Counted from the first letter of the stretch, positions 1-8,570 are shown. The stretch: 38,317 bases of DNA from a bacterium (GCA_030430425.1 JAUIFS010000003.1:1-38317); one strand, 5' to 3'. Numbers and translations: made by a program. Notes: generated by a model not told the origin, from the sequence alone.

Positions 1-2
1 TT

Positions 3-500
3 GTTGATTTTGGGAAAACTCGAACAGGTATCGGCATTGTGTACCAAGGTGCACTTATGTACACCTCAACAATAGATATTGGTGGGGCAGATCTCTCAGC
101 TGCGCTACGGCGTCAGATTGGCGATAAAGCCGAGTCTGAACTAACAGAACTTAAAAACACACAAGGACTTGTTCGTGCTGTGGAAAGTTCTGATGTGCAC
201 GATGCACTATTGCCGACCATGTCAGCTATTATTGATGAAATAAATACGCGTATGAATTATTGGAATATGCGTGATGCTTCAAGAGGAGCGCGGCAGATAG
301 GCTCAATTATTTTGTGTGGTGGGAGTGTCAATATGAAAGGTCTCCCGGAGTATTTTACAGAAATGCTCGGTGTGTCTGCGCAGCGCGCAGATATCTGGCA
401 GAATGCTTTTTCGTTTGATAGGCATGTGCCAGAAATTTCACGTCGATATTCCTACGGATACGCTACTGCGGTAGGGCTTGCATTGGCACCATTTATGTAA
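3..500 (+). CDS. pilM: PilM-like (type IV pilus assembly ATPase) C-terminal part, truncated by window edge
   Basis: Frame is open from nt 3 through the stop at 500. Actin-like signatures: IDIGGADLSAAL and IILCGGSVNMKGLPEYF. Followed by PilN/PilO-like genes. Confidence 0.7.
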   Translation, partial: VDFGKTRTGIGIVYQGALMYTSTIDIGGADLSAALRRQIGDKAESELTELKNTQGLVRAVESSDVHDALLPTMSAIIDEINTRMNYWNMRDASRGARQIGSIILCGGSVNMKGLPEYFTEMLGVSAQRADIWQNAFSFDRHVPEISRRYSYGYATAVGLALAPFM

Positions 501-505
501 ACATT

Positions 506-1051
506 ATGATTAATCTCATCCCTCCACATGCACGAAAGGAAGTGAAACACGAGTACTGGATACGTGTTGTTACAGTATGGTTTTTCCTCTGCATAACTGC
601 AATGGGCATTGTCGCGTTACTGTATATTCCGGTATATGTACTGATTCAATCACAAATAGCTGCATATGAAGAGACATATCAAAGAGCAGTGCAAAATGAT
701 AGTTCCTATAAAGAAATTCAGTCTACACTCACTCAAACCAATGCAACTGCACAGCAACTTCTACAAGGAGCTGATACGCAGTCATTTTCAGAGATTATTG
801 ATGCGTTAGAGCGTATTGCAGGGACTGCGGTGGTTATAGAAGAAATTTCGTCGCAGCGAAATGATGAAGGCTATATTGAAACCGTGCGTGTGCAGGGTAT
901 TGCTGCAACACGAGAAGAACTCGCATCGTTTCGAGACATGATCGAAGCGGCTTCTCTGTTTGCAAGTGCTGAGTTGCCAATTTCAAACCTAGCAAAAGAC
1001 AAAGACGCCTCTTTTGCGATTACCGTGAGAGTACAAGCTGATGAAATATAA
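506..1051 (+). CDS. PilN-like type IV pilus assembly protein
   Basis: MINLIPP start, single N-terminal TM, coiled region, position after pilM. Confidence 0.65.
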   Translation: MINLIPPHARKEVKHEYWIRVVTVWFFLCITAMGIVALLYIPVYVLIQSQIAAYEETYQRAVQNDSSYKEIQSTLTQTNATAQQLLQGADTQSFSEIIDALERIAGTAVVIEEISSQRNDEGYIETVRVQGIAATREELASFRDMIEAASLFASAELPISNLAKDKDASFAITVRVQADEI

Positions 1052-1056
1052 TCAAT

Positions 1057-1587
1057 ATGCACATTACTAAAAAAACAAAATTATATTTTATTATTGCAAG
1101 TGTGCTGCTGGTGCTTTGTATTGGTTTTTCGTTCTTTATACACCGTCATATAGCGCATCGTGGAGGGGAGCTGCTTGCGTATATAAAAACAGTTGCTGAG
1201 TACACCGACCGTGAACAAAAATACTCAGAACTTTCTCGATTGATTGCTGCAACACAAGAAGATCGAGAGGAGTTACATACCTATATACTCAAACGTTCTG
1301 AAACGATTGATTTTTTAGCAGAGGTTGAGGAGATTGCAAAAGCCAAGCAGGTAGAACTAAGCACAGATCGTCTTGAAGAAGAAGTGACAGATACACAGTT
1401 TGATACACTGGTGGTCACATTTGCCTTACGGGGCACAGACAAAAATGTGCGTGACATGATCCGCATCTTTGAAACAGTGCCGTATCATAGTACCGTCACA
1501 AGTATTGTAATTACTGAGAAGGGTGCTACTCAGGAAGAAGACATAGACGCAGTCATTGAATTAGTGGTAAGTCTCAACAACGTATGA
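1057..1587 (+). CDS. PilO-like protein
   Basis: N-terminal TM plus coiled-coil and C-terminal alpha/beta domain; operon position. Confidence 0.5.
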   Translation: MHITKKTKLYFIIASVLLVLCIGFSFFIHRHIAHRGGELLAYIKTVAEYTDREQKYSELSRLIAATQEDREELHTYILKRSETIDFLAEVEEIAKAKQVELSTDRLEEEVTDTQFDTLVVTFALRGTDKNVRDMIRIFETVPYHSTVTSIVITEKGATQEEDIDAVIELVVSLNNV

Positions 1588-2048
1588 TTGATAAAAAAAG
1601 TATCATAGCAATGTCAGAGCATGTGTTTAAAAAGGGGAAAGGGTATCCCGATCGTCGTTTGATGCATCCACGCCGAGAGTGGGTGCTCGGCGTGATGATG
1701 TTTCTGACTGTTATATTCGTCGGAGGTGTTTTAGCTGCGCAGGCATATGTACAGTATCGAGACATAGAGGCACTTGAAGAAGTTGCACTACAACAAGTCC
1801 CACAGTACAACGATGTTGCAGTACAGAACGTGCTTACTTTATTTCGAGAACGGAATACGATATACGAAGATCTGACATACATGGAGCCGGCACCTGTGAC
1901 CCCAGTTACGCTTGAGGAGACTGTTGGTAGCACTACAGCACAAGATATGGTGTCGGAAGCTGAGACAGATGAATCAGTTATAGAAACTGAAGATGTAATA
2001 GATGCAGAACTAGAAACACAAGAAGGAGGGGAGTTGTTGTTTGAATAA
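1584..2048 (+). CDS. Hypothetical single-TM protein of the pilus cluster
   Basis: 4-nt overlap with the upstream gene, TM segment, acidic C-terminus. Confidence 0.65.
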   Translation: MIDKKSIIAMSEHVFKKGKGYPDRRLMHPRREWVLGVMMFLTVIFVGGVLAAQAYVQYRDIEALEEVALQQVPQYNDVAVQNVLTLFRERNTIYEDLTYMEPAPVTPVTLEETVGSTTAQDMVSEAETDESVIETEDVIDAELETQEGGELLFE

Positions 2049-2071
2049 GGGAGCTCGTAGTAAGGTTTATA

Positions 2072-2102
2072 GTAAAAACCGGACACGAAGTCTGGTTTTT
2101 AC
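2072..2102 (+). terminator. Rho-independent terminator of the pil cluster
   Basis: GTAAAAACC..GGTTTTTAC hairpin. Confidence 0.65.
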
Positions 2103-2106
2103 ATAA

Positions 2107-2320
2107 GGTGCCCCGGGAGGAATGATCCTGACGGTTTCTAAATTCGTCATACTTCCTCATTAAGAACCGCGGGACACGTCTCGCTTGTTCGTAAACTCAC
2201 ATCGCTCCGACGGTTCGATTCCTCAAAAGGTGCATTAGCACCTTTTTTCTGCGGGCACAAACAAAAATGGCACACCGAGGAGTGCTCATTTTTGTACTCG
2301 TGCCCCCGGGAGGAATCGAA
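2107..2320 (-). repeat. tRNA-3'-end-mimic module E1 (second downstream of tRNA-Arg)
   Basis: Bounded by ggtgccccgggaggaat (2107-2123) and gtgcccccgggaggaatcgaa (2300-2320), both matching the tRNA-Arg 3' end. Inverted T-arm copy ttcgattcctc at 2214-2224. Confidence 0.6.
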
Positions 2321-2508
2321 GCTTACTTTTAAACGATACGAGCAAAATGGAAATTTATTTACATTTTTGAGTGAGTGAAGAAAGAAATTTATTTACAGCT
2401 TCAGTACAGGTTGTCACCATTTTCTTTGGAAAATGCTAGGCAACCTTTTCGATTCCGTGGACCAATTTAAAAAGCTGCCAGCAAGAAGCTGACAACTTTT
2501 TAAATCGG
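2321..2508 (-). repeat. tRNA-3'-end-mimic module E2 (immediately downstream of tRNA-Arg)
   Basis: Between the 21-nt direct repeats at 2300-2320 and 2508-2528. Long hairpin CCGATTTAAAAAG..CTTTTTAAATTGG. Inverted T-arm copy ttcgattcc at 2448-2456. Contains an AGGTTG..CAACCT hairpin. Confidence 0.6.
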
Positions 2509-2580
2509 TGCCCCCGGGAGGAATCGAACCCCCATCTAAAGCTTAGAAGTCTCCTGTTTTATCCATTAAACTACAGGGGC
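2509..2580 (-). tRNA. tRNA-Arg(TCT)
   Basis: GCCCCTG/CGGGGGC acceptor, T-arm GGGGGTTCGATTCCTCC, anticodon loop CTTCTAA; CCA not encoded. Confidence 0.9.
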
Positions 2581-2814
2581 AAGTGAGAAAATAAGCAGAA
2601 ATGTGTCTCTATTTATTTTTCGAATAATGTTCCTGAAAGAAATTTTGTTGAAACGTTAGTGGAAACAAAAGTTTCTTACAGAAGGATCGTCATACAATAG
2701 CAAATTATTTAAATATAGAAAACAAAAAAGCGGCCCAGACAATCTCAAATTTTAAAAAATGAATATGATTGAAGATGTTGGGCGCGCTCTATGTTGTGTG
2801 TGATACCGTTCTTG

Positions 2815-2934
2815 CTACACTGATGCAAAATCGGTAATCAATTTTTTGCTCGGCGGTTGCCAAGGACAGCGTCCGAGAAAGTGGTGAGCAGCTGCAATGG
2901 CGCGTTTCACCATGTTTTGTTTTTCACGAGACAC
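2815..2934 (-). CDS. 39-aa small protein MSREKQNMVKRAIAAAHHFLGRCPWQPPSKKLITDFASV
   Basis: GTG start 6 nt after AAAGGAG. Upstream GTCACCAcaacaTGGTGAC hairpin. Downstream GC-rich hairpin followed by a T-run on the minus strand. Confidence 0.5.
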   Translation of the reverse strand: MSREKQNMVKRAIAAAHHFLGRCPWQPPSKKLITDFASV

Positions 2935-3085
2935 AAGGTGCTCCTTTCTGTCACCATGTTGTGGTGACCTTATTTCACTATACCCCTATACACTAGAGGA
3001 AAATGTGGTGTGATGTGGATAAGTATCTCAGGACCTATAAATAGGAGTACAATAAAAGTAGATTACAAGATAATTTCACATATAT

Positions 3086-3325
3086 ATGGAATTAGTTTAT
3101 TTCGTGCTCGTTGGAGCAGCCGCTGGGTGGCTTGCGAGTATGCTCATGAATATCAATGCGAGCCTCGTACTGACAATCGTGCTCGGTATTGTAGGAGGTT
3201 TTGTTGGTGGATGGGGTCTGGGTCAACTGGGTGTTATGCTGCCGTGGGGAGTTGTAGGAGAAATTATTACCGCAGCAATCGGCGCGGTGGTACTTATCTT
3301 CCTCTATAAGTTGGTGACAAAGTAA
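3086..3325 (+). CDS. GlsB/YeaQ/YmgE-family small membrane protein
   Basis: 79 aa, Gly-rich TM pattern AAAGWLASML..IVGGFVGGWG..GAVVLIFLY. Confidence 0.7.
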   Translation: MELVYFVLVGAAAGWLASMLMNINASLVLTIVLGIVGGFVGGWGLGQLGVMLPWGVVGEIITAAIGAVVLIFLYKLVTK

Positions 3326-3346
3326 TGACTAACGATCCTGTTTAAT

Positions 3347-3380
3347 TAAAAGAACCGTAGCCTAGGCTACGGTTCTTTTA
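3347..3380 (+). terminator. Perfect loop-less palindrome terminator
   Basis: TAAAAGAACCGTAGCCT/AGGCTACGGTTCTTTTA, 34 nt. Confidence 0.75.
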
Positions 3381-3466
3381 TGATGAGTTTATAATCTGCT
3401 TCCGAAACGTGTACTGAGTTACAATAGTCACTTATTTTAAAATAATGGCAGTGTATAATTCCAATT

Positions 3467-3742
3467 ATGATTGATTTAATTTCAGGTCTATATTTGCTCA
3501 ATGCAGCAATAGTAATCGTGGCTTATGTGCCGCAAATTATTAAACTAAAAGCAATCAAGGAAAAGCCTAAAAATTTCTCTCTCCCAAGCTGGACGTTGTG
3601 GACGTATACTTCTATTGTTGCTTTTTTGTATGCAGTCTTTGTTATACAAGACACTATCTTAATTTTTGTTAATGCTTTGGCGTTGTTGAGCGTTTCGCTC
3701 GTTTTTATAATTGTTTTGTATAAGCATAGGAAATATTGCTAG
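3467..3742 (+). CDS. PQ-loop / SemiSWEET-like membrane protein
   Basis: VAYVPQIIKL..SLPSWTLWTYTSIVAFLYA motif, 3 TM. Confidence 0.6.
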   Translation: MIDLISGLYLLNAAIVIVAYVPQIIKLKAIKEKPKNFSLPSWTLWTYTSIVAFLYAVFVIQDTILIFVNALALLSVSLVFIIVLYKHRKYC

Positions 3743-3805
3743 AATTTTTATATATATTTTGAAATGAATGTATAAACTAAGTGTGTAATTGGTATACTGA
3801 AAGGT

Positions 3806-4093
3806 ATGAGCACAATACAAGAACAAAAACTACGGGTAGAAACAGAGATCAGCAAATTGGAAGAAATGGGAGGTTCTCTAACAGGGAAAGCAAAGCGCAT
3901 GAGAGATACCGCGTTCACACGTTTCCCTGTTGTTTTTGCACTTCTCACTACTTTTGGACTTGTTGCTACATTTTATGGATTTGAAAAAGTTATTGATGAG
4001 ATTGCCTTTTTTTCAGAAAATCCAGTGACCGTGTTATCAGCAGGTTTGTTGGTTTTAGCATTAACCGGCACGTTGTATAAAAAACTTACGTAG
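3806..4093 (+). CDS. Small membrane protein of unknown function
   Basis: 95-aa ORF with N-terminal helix and two TM segments. Confidence 0.6.
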   Translation: MSTIQEQKLRVETEISKLEEMGGSLTGKAKRMRDTAFTRFPVVFALLTTFGLVATFYGFEKVIDEIAFFSENPVTVLSAGLLVLALTGTLYKKLT

Positions 4094-4130
4094 TGAGGGG
4101 AGGATGGTGGGTTTTTATAAAATAAAAAAA

Positions 4131-4306
4131 GTGCCTGCCCTCGATGAGAGACTTTCTCGTTACAGGACCGGTACACCTTTTGGGTATTTCTGTTCGTTCC
4201 TCCAGAAATTCCGCAAAAGCTTTTCAAGTCTCCCGTAACAGTGCCTTTGCACTGTTACTTCATCGCGCACAAAAAGAAAAACGCCCCGGAGGGCGTCTTC
4301 TTTTTG
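4131..4306 (-). repeat. tRNA-3'-end-mimic module E3 downstream of tRNA-Val
   Basis: 19-bp inverted copy of the tRNA 3' end plus flank (4260-4278 vs 4298-4316). Inverted T-arm 4223-4232 vs 4317-4326. Sense-like copy cgatgagagact near 4142-4153. Confidence 0.7.
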
Positions 4307-4379
4307 TGCGCGATGAGAGACTTGAACTCCCGACCTTCGCAGTGTAAATGCGCTGCTCTACCAACTGAGCTAATCGCGC
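4307..4379 (-). tRNA. tRNA-Val(TAC)
   Basis: GCGCGAT/ATCGCGC acceptor, GCTCAGTTGGTAGAGC D-arm, anticodon loop ATTTACA. Confidence 0.93.
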
Positions 4380-4427
4380 GTAGTGTGTAATGTCTTACAT
4401 ACTCGCTATTTGGTATAAATGTCGTTT

Positions 4428-4499
4428 GCGCATTCCCATGTGTAAATGGTTCAAAGATATCCCATACCTCCTCACCTCTACAACTGAGCTAATCGCGCG
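4428..4499 (-). pseudogene. Degenerate tRNA-Val(TAC)-like copy
   Basis: GCGCGATTAGCTCAGTTG-TAGAG 5' half nearly identical to the adjacent tRNA-Val; a TTTACA loop is retained; T-arm and acceptor decayed. Confidence 0.55.
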
Positions 4500-4616
4500 A
4501 ACGATTATCTAAATACAAAATATCTGTATTCAGGTACGCAACATAGTATCGTTTTTTAAAAAAAAATCAATAGGTTTCATGGACGAATACATATTGCACG
4601 GTATACTACGTTCACT

Positions 4617-4892
4617 ATGATGGAAATGAATTGTGTTATTACGGGAAACGTACAGGGAGTTGCATACCGTGCGTACGCACAAGACTCTGCTGATACACTT
4701 GGATTGTGTGGTTGGGTCAAGAATGCTGCCGATGGCTCTGTACTCGTGTGTGCACAAGGAACACCAGACATGCTTAAAGAATATGTTGAGTATCTGCACG
4801 AAGGTTCATTACGTGCAGAGGTTGCGAGTGTATCAGTGGAATGGCAGTCACCCAAAAAAGTATTTACTGAATTTTCGATTATTCATATATGA
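4617..4892 (+). CDS. acyP: Acylphosphatase
   Basis: VITGNVQGVAYRAYAQDSADTLGLCGWVKNAADGSV signature. Confidence 0.9.
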   Translation: MMEMNCVITGNVQGVAYRAYAQDSADTLGLCGWVKNAADGSVLVCAQGTPDMLKEYVEYLHEGSLRAEVASVSVEWQSPKKVFTEFSIIHI

Positions 4893-5683
4893 GAAGAACT
4901 ATGTTTGGTTTTGGAAAAGAAAAAAAAGAAGACATTGAGATCGAGATCCTTTTTGAAAATGATGCTGTGTTGGTGATTAATAAGCCTGCAGGAATTATGG
5001 TGCATCCTGACGGTCATCATGAAGGAGTCACGGTTGTTGATTGGTTTTTGGAGAGGTGTCCCGAGGCAAAGGGAGTAGGGGAACCACAAAACAATAATAA
5101 AGGAGAACCGCTTGAGCGGTCAGGAGTGGTGCATCGCCTCGATACAGAAACTTCAGGGGTGCTTGTGCTTGCCAAAACGCAAGCATCGTTTGCACACTTA
5201 AAACGTCAGTTCCATGACCGGTTCGCAAAGAAAGAATATCGTGCGTTTGTGTATGGTCCGGTGCGTGAACGGTGGGGAACCATAGACAAGCCGATTGGTC
5301 GGAGTCCAAAGGACTTTAGAAAGCGTCTTGCGTCACAGGGGGCAAAAGGAAACTTGCGTGAAGCTGCTACTGACTGGGAATGTATTGGGCAGGGGAGATA
5401 CAACGATGAAGATTTCTCATATATGAAACTAAAGCCACGCACCGGACGGACGCATCAGATTCGCGTACATTTGCGTGCCATTGATCGTCCGGTTGTGGGA
5501 GATGTGCTCTATGCAGATTATTTGATGGAAAAGTCTAACAACCTTGACCTCAAGCGTATGGCACTGCATGCCCACACACTTGAGCTACTCCTTCCAGACG
5601 GTTCGGAAGAACGCTTTATCGCACCACTTCCGCTATGCTTTGAGGAGGCCGCGGAAAAAATTGCAGAAGAAGTAGGGGAATAA
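4889..5683 (+). CDS. RluA-family pseudouridine synthase
   Basis: NKPAGIMVHP, HRLDTETSGVLVLAKT, GRTHQIRVHLRAIDRPVVGD motifs. Confidence 0.95.
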   Translation: MRRTMFGFGKEKKEDIEIEILFENDAVLVINKPAGIMVHPDGHHEGVTVVDWFLERCPEAKGVGEPQNNNKGEPLERSGVVHRLDTETSGVLVLAKTQASFAHLKRQFHDRFAKKEYRAFVYGPVRERWGTIDKPIGRSPKDFRKRLASQGAKGNLREAATDWECIGQGRYNDEDFSYMKLKPRTGRTHQIRVHLRAIDRPVVGDVLYADYLMEKSNNLDLKRMALHAHTLELLLPDGSEERFIAPLPLCFEEAAEKIAEEVGE

Positions 5684-5775
5684 TGTTGCAGGGACTTCCT
5701 TTTTTTAAACTGTTGTGGTAGATTAGGGCACGTTTTATTGCGGCTTCTTAAGCATTTAATAAAGAAATAATTATT

Positions 5776-6417
5776 ATGAACACAGTAACAACAGGTGTAG
5801 CGGTCTCTCCCGTAAATATGGAAGATCGAAAGAGCATCGGCATTCGTGCGGGTGACACGGTACGCGTACACCAGAAAATTCAAGATAAAGGTAAGACACG
5901 TATTCAAGTTTTTGAAGGTGTGGTACTTGCGCGAAAACACGGAAACGAAGCAGGAGCTACGTTTACCGTACGAAAGGTAGCGAGTGGAGTAGGAGTGGAG
6001 AAAATCTTCCCACTGTACTCACCAAATATCGATAAAATCGAGATTGTGAAGCGAGCAAAGGTTCGACGAGCGAAGCTCTACTTCATCCGAGAGAAGGTAG
6101 CGCGACAAATCAAGCGACAGATGCGTCGTATGCGACTTGTATCTATTGCTTCTGAGTCTGAAGCAGAAGCTGCAGTTAAGGCTGAAGCAGAAGCAGCTGA
6201 AGCAGCTGCTAAAGCTGAGGAAGAAGCAGCAAAGGCTGCTGAGGAAGCAAAGAAGGCTGAAGAAGCAGAAGCAGCAAAGGCTGAAGCTGAAACAGCTACA
6301 GAAGACGCACCAGAAGCTGAAGTATCTGAAGAAGAGACTCCTGCTGAGGACACTCCTGAAGAAACTGCGACTGAAGAAGCTGCAGAAGAGGCATCTGAAG
6401 AAGAAAAGAAAGACTAA
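5776..6417 (+). CDS. rplS: 50S ribosomal protein L19 with long Ala/Glu-rich C-terminal extension
   Basis: [70 protein letters not shown]; followed by ~90 low-complexity residues. Confidence 0.93.
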   Translation: MNTVTTGVAVSPVNMEDRKSIGIRAGDTVRVHQKIQDKGKTRIQVFEGVVLARKHGNEAGATFTVRKVASGVGVEKIFPLYSPNIDKIEIVKRAKVRRAKLYFIREKVARQIKRQMRRMRLVSIASESEAEAAVKAEAEAAEAAAKAEEEAAKAAEEAKKAEEAEAAKAEAETATEDAPEAEVSEEETPAEDTPEETATEEAAEEASEEEKKD

Positions 6418-6428
6418 CTTTCTTACAC

Positions 6429-6460
6429 AAAAAACGCATCGGCATACCGATGCGTTTTTT
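6429..6460 (+). terminator. Rho-independent terminator after rplS
   Basis: AAAAAACGCATCGGcataCCGATGCGTTTTTT. Confidence 0.85.
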
Positions 6461-6510
6461 GTTTATCTGCAAAAGGATATATTAATTGGTAGACATGATA
6501 TAGTAGAGGT

Positions 6511-7170
6511 GTGGGAAAGCGTGGCCCAAAACCAAAGGGAAGGGTAGATACAATGTGGCGACCAGAGTTAGCATATGCACTGGGTCTCATTACTGCTGAC
6601 GGCTCTTTATCAAAAAATGGACGCCATATTGATTTCACTTCAAAGGATATTGCTCAATTAGAGACTTACAGAAGCTGCCTTGGGATAGAAGAGATAAAAA
6701 TTGGTTCTAAACGTAGTACGCACAAGAATAATGTTTTGTACTACAGAGTTCAGTTTGGTGACGTATTGTTTTATCAGTGGCTCGTAGACAGAGGTCTGTC
6801 ACCCAATAAGTCTAAAATAATACAAAAAGTTGATGTACCAGGTAAATACTTTTTTGATTTTGTACGCGGTGAATGGGATGGAGACGGAACAATATATTGT
6901 TCAGAAGATAAACGTTGGAAAAACAGCTATGTTGTTAGTATTGCTTTTGCAAGTGGAAGTTTGGAGTTTTTGCAATGGTTGCAAAAAGAAATTAATAGAA
7001 GAATTGGCACTACTGGACATATTCAAGAAAATGTACGAGCAATGCAGCTACGTTATGCGCGAAAAGATTCAAAAAAACTTTTTGATGCTATGTTTTATGA
7101 CGATGATCTACCACACCTCTCAAGAAAGTTTGCAAAAGCTGAAAAAATCTTTAAAATGACGGGACTCTGA
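6511..7170 (+). CDS. Free-standing LAGLIDADG-type homing endonuclease-like protein
   Basis: Two LAGLIDADG-like motifs: ALGLITADGSL and FVRGEWDGDGTI. Confidence 0.8.
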   Translation: MGKRGPKPKGRVDTMWRPELAYALGLITADGSLSKNGRHIDFTSKDIAQLETYRSCLGIEEIKIGSKRSTHKNNVLYYRVQFGDVLFYQWLVDRGLSPNKSKIIQKVDVPGKYFFDFVRGEWDGDGTIYCSEDKRWKNSYVVSIAFASGSLEFLQWLQKEINRRIGTTGHIQENVRAMQLRYARKDSKKLFDAMFYDDDLPHLSRKFAKAEKIFKMTGL

Positions 7171-7181
7171 AGGATAGAGAT

Positions 7182-7266
7182 GCCCAGGTGGCGAAATTGG
7201 TAAACGCGTACGCTTGAGGGGCGTATGACTTCGGTCTTGCTGGTTCAACTCCAGTCCTGGGCACCA
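7182..7266 (+). tRNA. tRNA-Leu(GAG), CCA encoded
   Basis: GCCCAGG/CCTGGGC acceptor, long variable arm, anticodon loop TTGAGGG, 3' ACCA. Confidence 0.95.
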
Positions 7267-7306
7267 AAAGAAAAAGTTCGAGGTTCAGCCTCGAACTTTT
7301 TCTTTT
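7266..7306 (+). terminator. Terminator directly after tRNA-Leu
   Basis: AAAAGAAAAAGTTCGAGG..CCTCGAACTTTTTCTTTT. Confidence 0.85.
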
Positions 7307-7320
7307 GCTATACTACAAAC

Positions 7321-7767
7321 ATGGAAACAATTAATGACTATTCATTCGGTGTGGTGCCTGTTCAAAAGGTAGGAGATGCATGGAAAGTGTTTCTTATACA
7401 TCAAATACCACGAAGAGGATCTCTCTTTTGGACCTTCCCAAAAGGACACCCAGAAGAAGGGGAAAGTCATGAAGAGACAGCGTTACGTGAGTTGCGTGAA
7501 GAGACAGGGCTTGTTCCTGATATTTTTAAGAAAGATGTAACGTTCACACAAGAGTACACCTTTATACATGATGGTCAGAGTATAGAAAAAAAAGTTGTCT
7601 ATTATTTGGGCGTTATTTCTACTGCAGAGTTTCAAATACAAATTGATGAAATCCATGAAGCGAAGTGGTGTACATTTGCCGAGGCAAGAGTATTATTAAC
7701 TCATGACATCGCGAAGCAGCTTCTGGATGAAGTTGCAGCGTATTTAGCAGATAACAATTCAGTATGA
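7321..7767 (+). CDS. NUDIX hydrolase
   Basis: Nudix box GHPEEGESHEETALRELREETGL. The ORF-track start at 7225 lies inside tRNA-Leu, so the ATG at 7321 is preferred. Confidence 0.92.
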   Translation: METINDYSFGVVPVQKVGDAWKVFLIHQIPRRGSLFWTFPKGHPEEGESHEETALRELREETGLVPDIFKKDVTFTQEYTFIHDGQSIEKKVVYYLGVISTAEFQIQIDEIHEAKWCTFAEARVLLTHDIAKQLLDEVAAYLADNNSV

Positions 7768-7952
7768 AAACAATCACATGCTACGACTGTGAGAGCTCGT
7801 TTCAAGCAGAAACACGCGAAGAGATTCTTGATATTCTCTACGAGCACTATATGAAAAATCATCATAGTGTTATTACTGGCGCTTCAGACGAAGCAAAAAA
7901 ACAGTGGATGGAACAGTTTGAGAAAGACTGGTCTGCAGCTGAAGAAGTGTAA
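7764..7952 (+). CDS. DUF1059-like small protein
   Basis: MKTITCYDCESSFQAETREEILDILYEHYMKNH pattern. Confidence 0.55.
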   Translation: MKTITCYDCESSFQAETREEILDILYEHYMKNHHSVITGASDEAKKQWMEQFEKDWSAAEEV

Positions 7953-7961
7953 AAAAATAAT

Positions 7962-8570
7962 ATGAATACAAAAATAGTAGTACTAATAGGGGTGGCAGTA
8001 GTGGTACTTGGCGGAGGGTATATGCTAATGCAGTCATCAGACACTTCTGGTGGAGATGTCGCAAACAATACAGCACAGGAATCTCTTTCAGAACAGAACA
8101 GCGGCAGTGGTTCATTCCGGTCGCTTATGCAACGAGGTGAAAATATCACATGTACTTTTTCTTCCACTGCAGAAGGATCAGTCTCTAACGGAACATTCTA
8201 CTACGGCGACGGTATGTACCGTGTTGAAGCTGAGACAGAAACAGACGGGGTAACCTTTGTCTCAAACATGATTGGTCTTGCAGATAAATCATACATATGG
8301 GGCGGTACACCAGCAGGTGAGATGGCAGTCGTTATTGCAAATGATACGACTGAGATGGACGAGTCGGTACATGATTTTGCTGATACTCAGCAGGGGAGTG
8401 CGGTTGATCTGGAAGCAGGTGTAGAGTATGAGTGTGATGCATGGCGACCAGTTCCATCAATGTTTGTGCCGCCGAGTGACATTGAGTTTCTTGATATGCA
8501 GGCTATGATGCAAAACATGCCTGGTATGCCTGAAGGGTTTGCATTGCCTGCAGATATGCAAACACCGTAA
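7962..8570 (+). CDS. Secreted/lipoprotein-like hypothetical protein
   Basis: N-terminal TM/signal, Ser/Gly linker, beta-rich region. Confidence 0.6.
   Translation: MNTKIVVLIGVAVVVLGGGYMLMQSSDTSGGDVANNTAQESLSEQNSGSGSFRSLMQRGENITCTFSSTAEGSVSNGTFYYGDGMYRVEAETETDGVTFVSNMIGLADKSYIWGGTPAGEMAVVIANDTTEMDESVHDFADTQQGSAVDLEAGVEYECDAWRPVPSMFVPPSDIEFLDMQAMMQNMPGMPEGFALPADMQTP

Noticed and set aside
3010-3309. 99-aa ORF overlapping the GlsB/YeaQ-like gene
   Set aside because: Out-of-frame shadow of 3086-3325, which has a recognisable membrane-protein pattern.
6078-6547. Antisense and shifted ORFs over the rplS tail
   Set aside because: Low-complexity shadow translations of the GAA/GCT-rich L19 extension.
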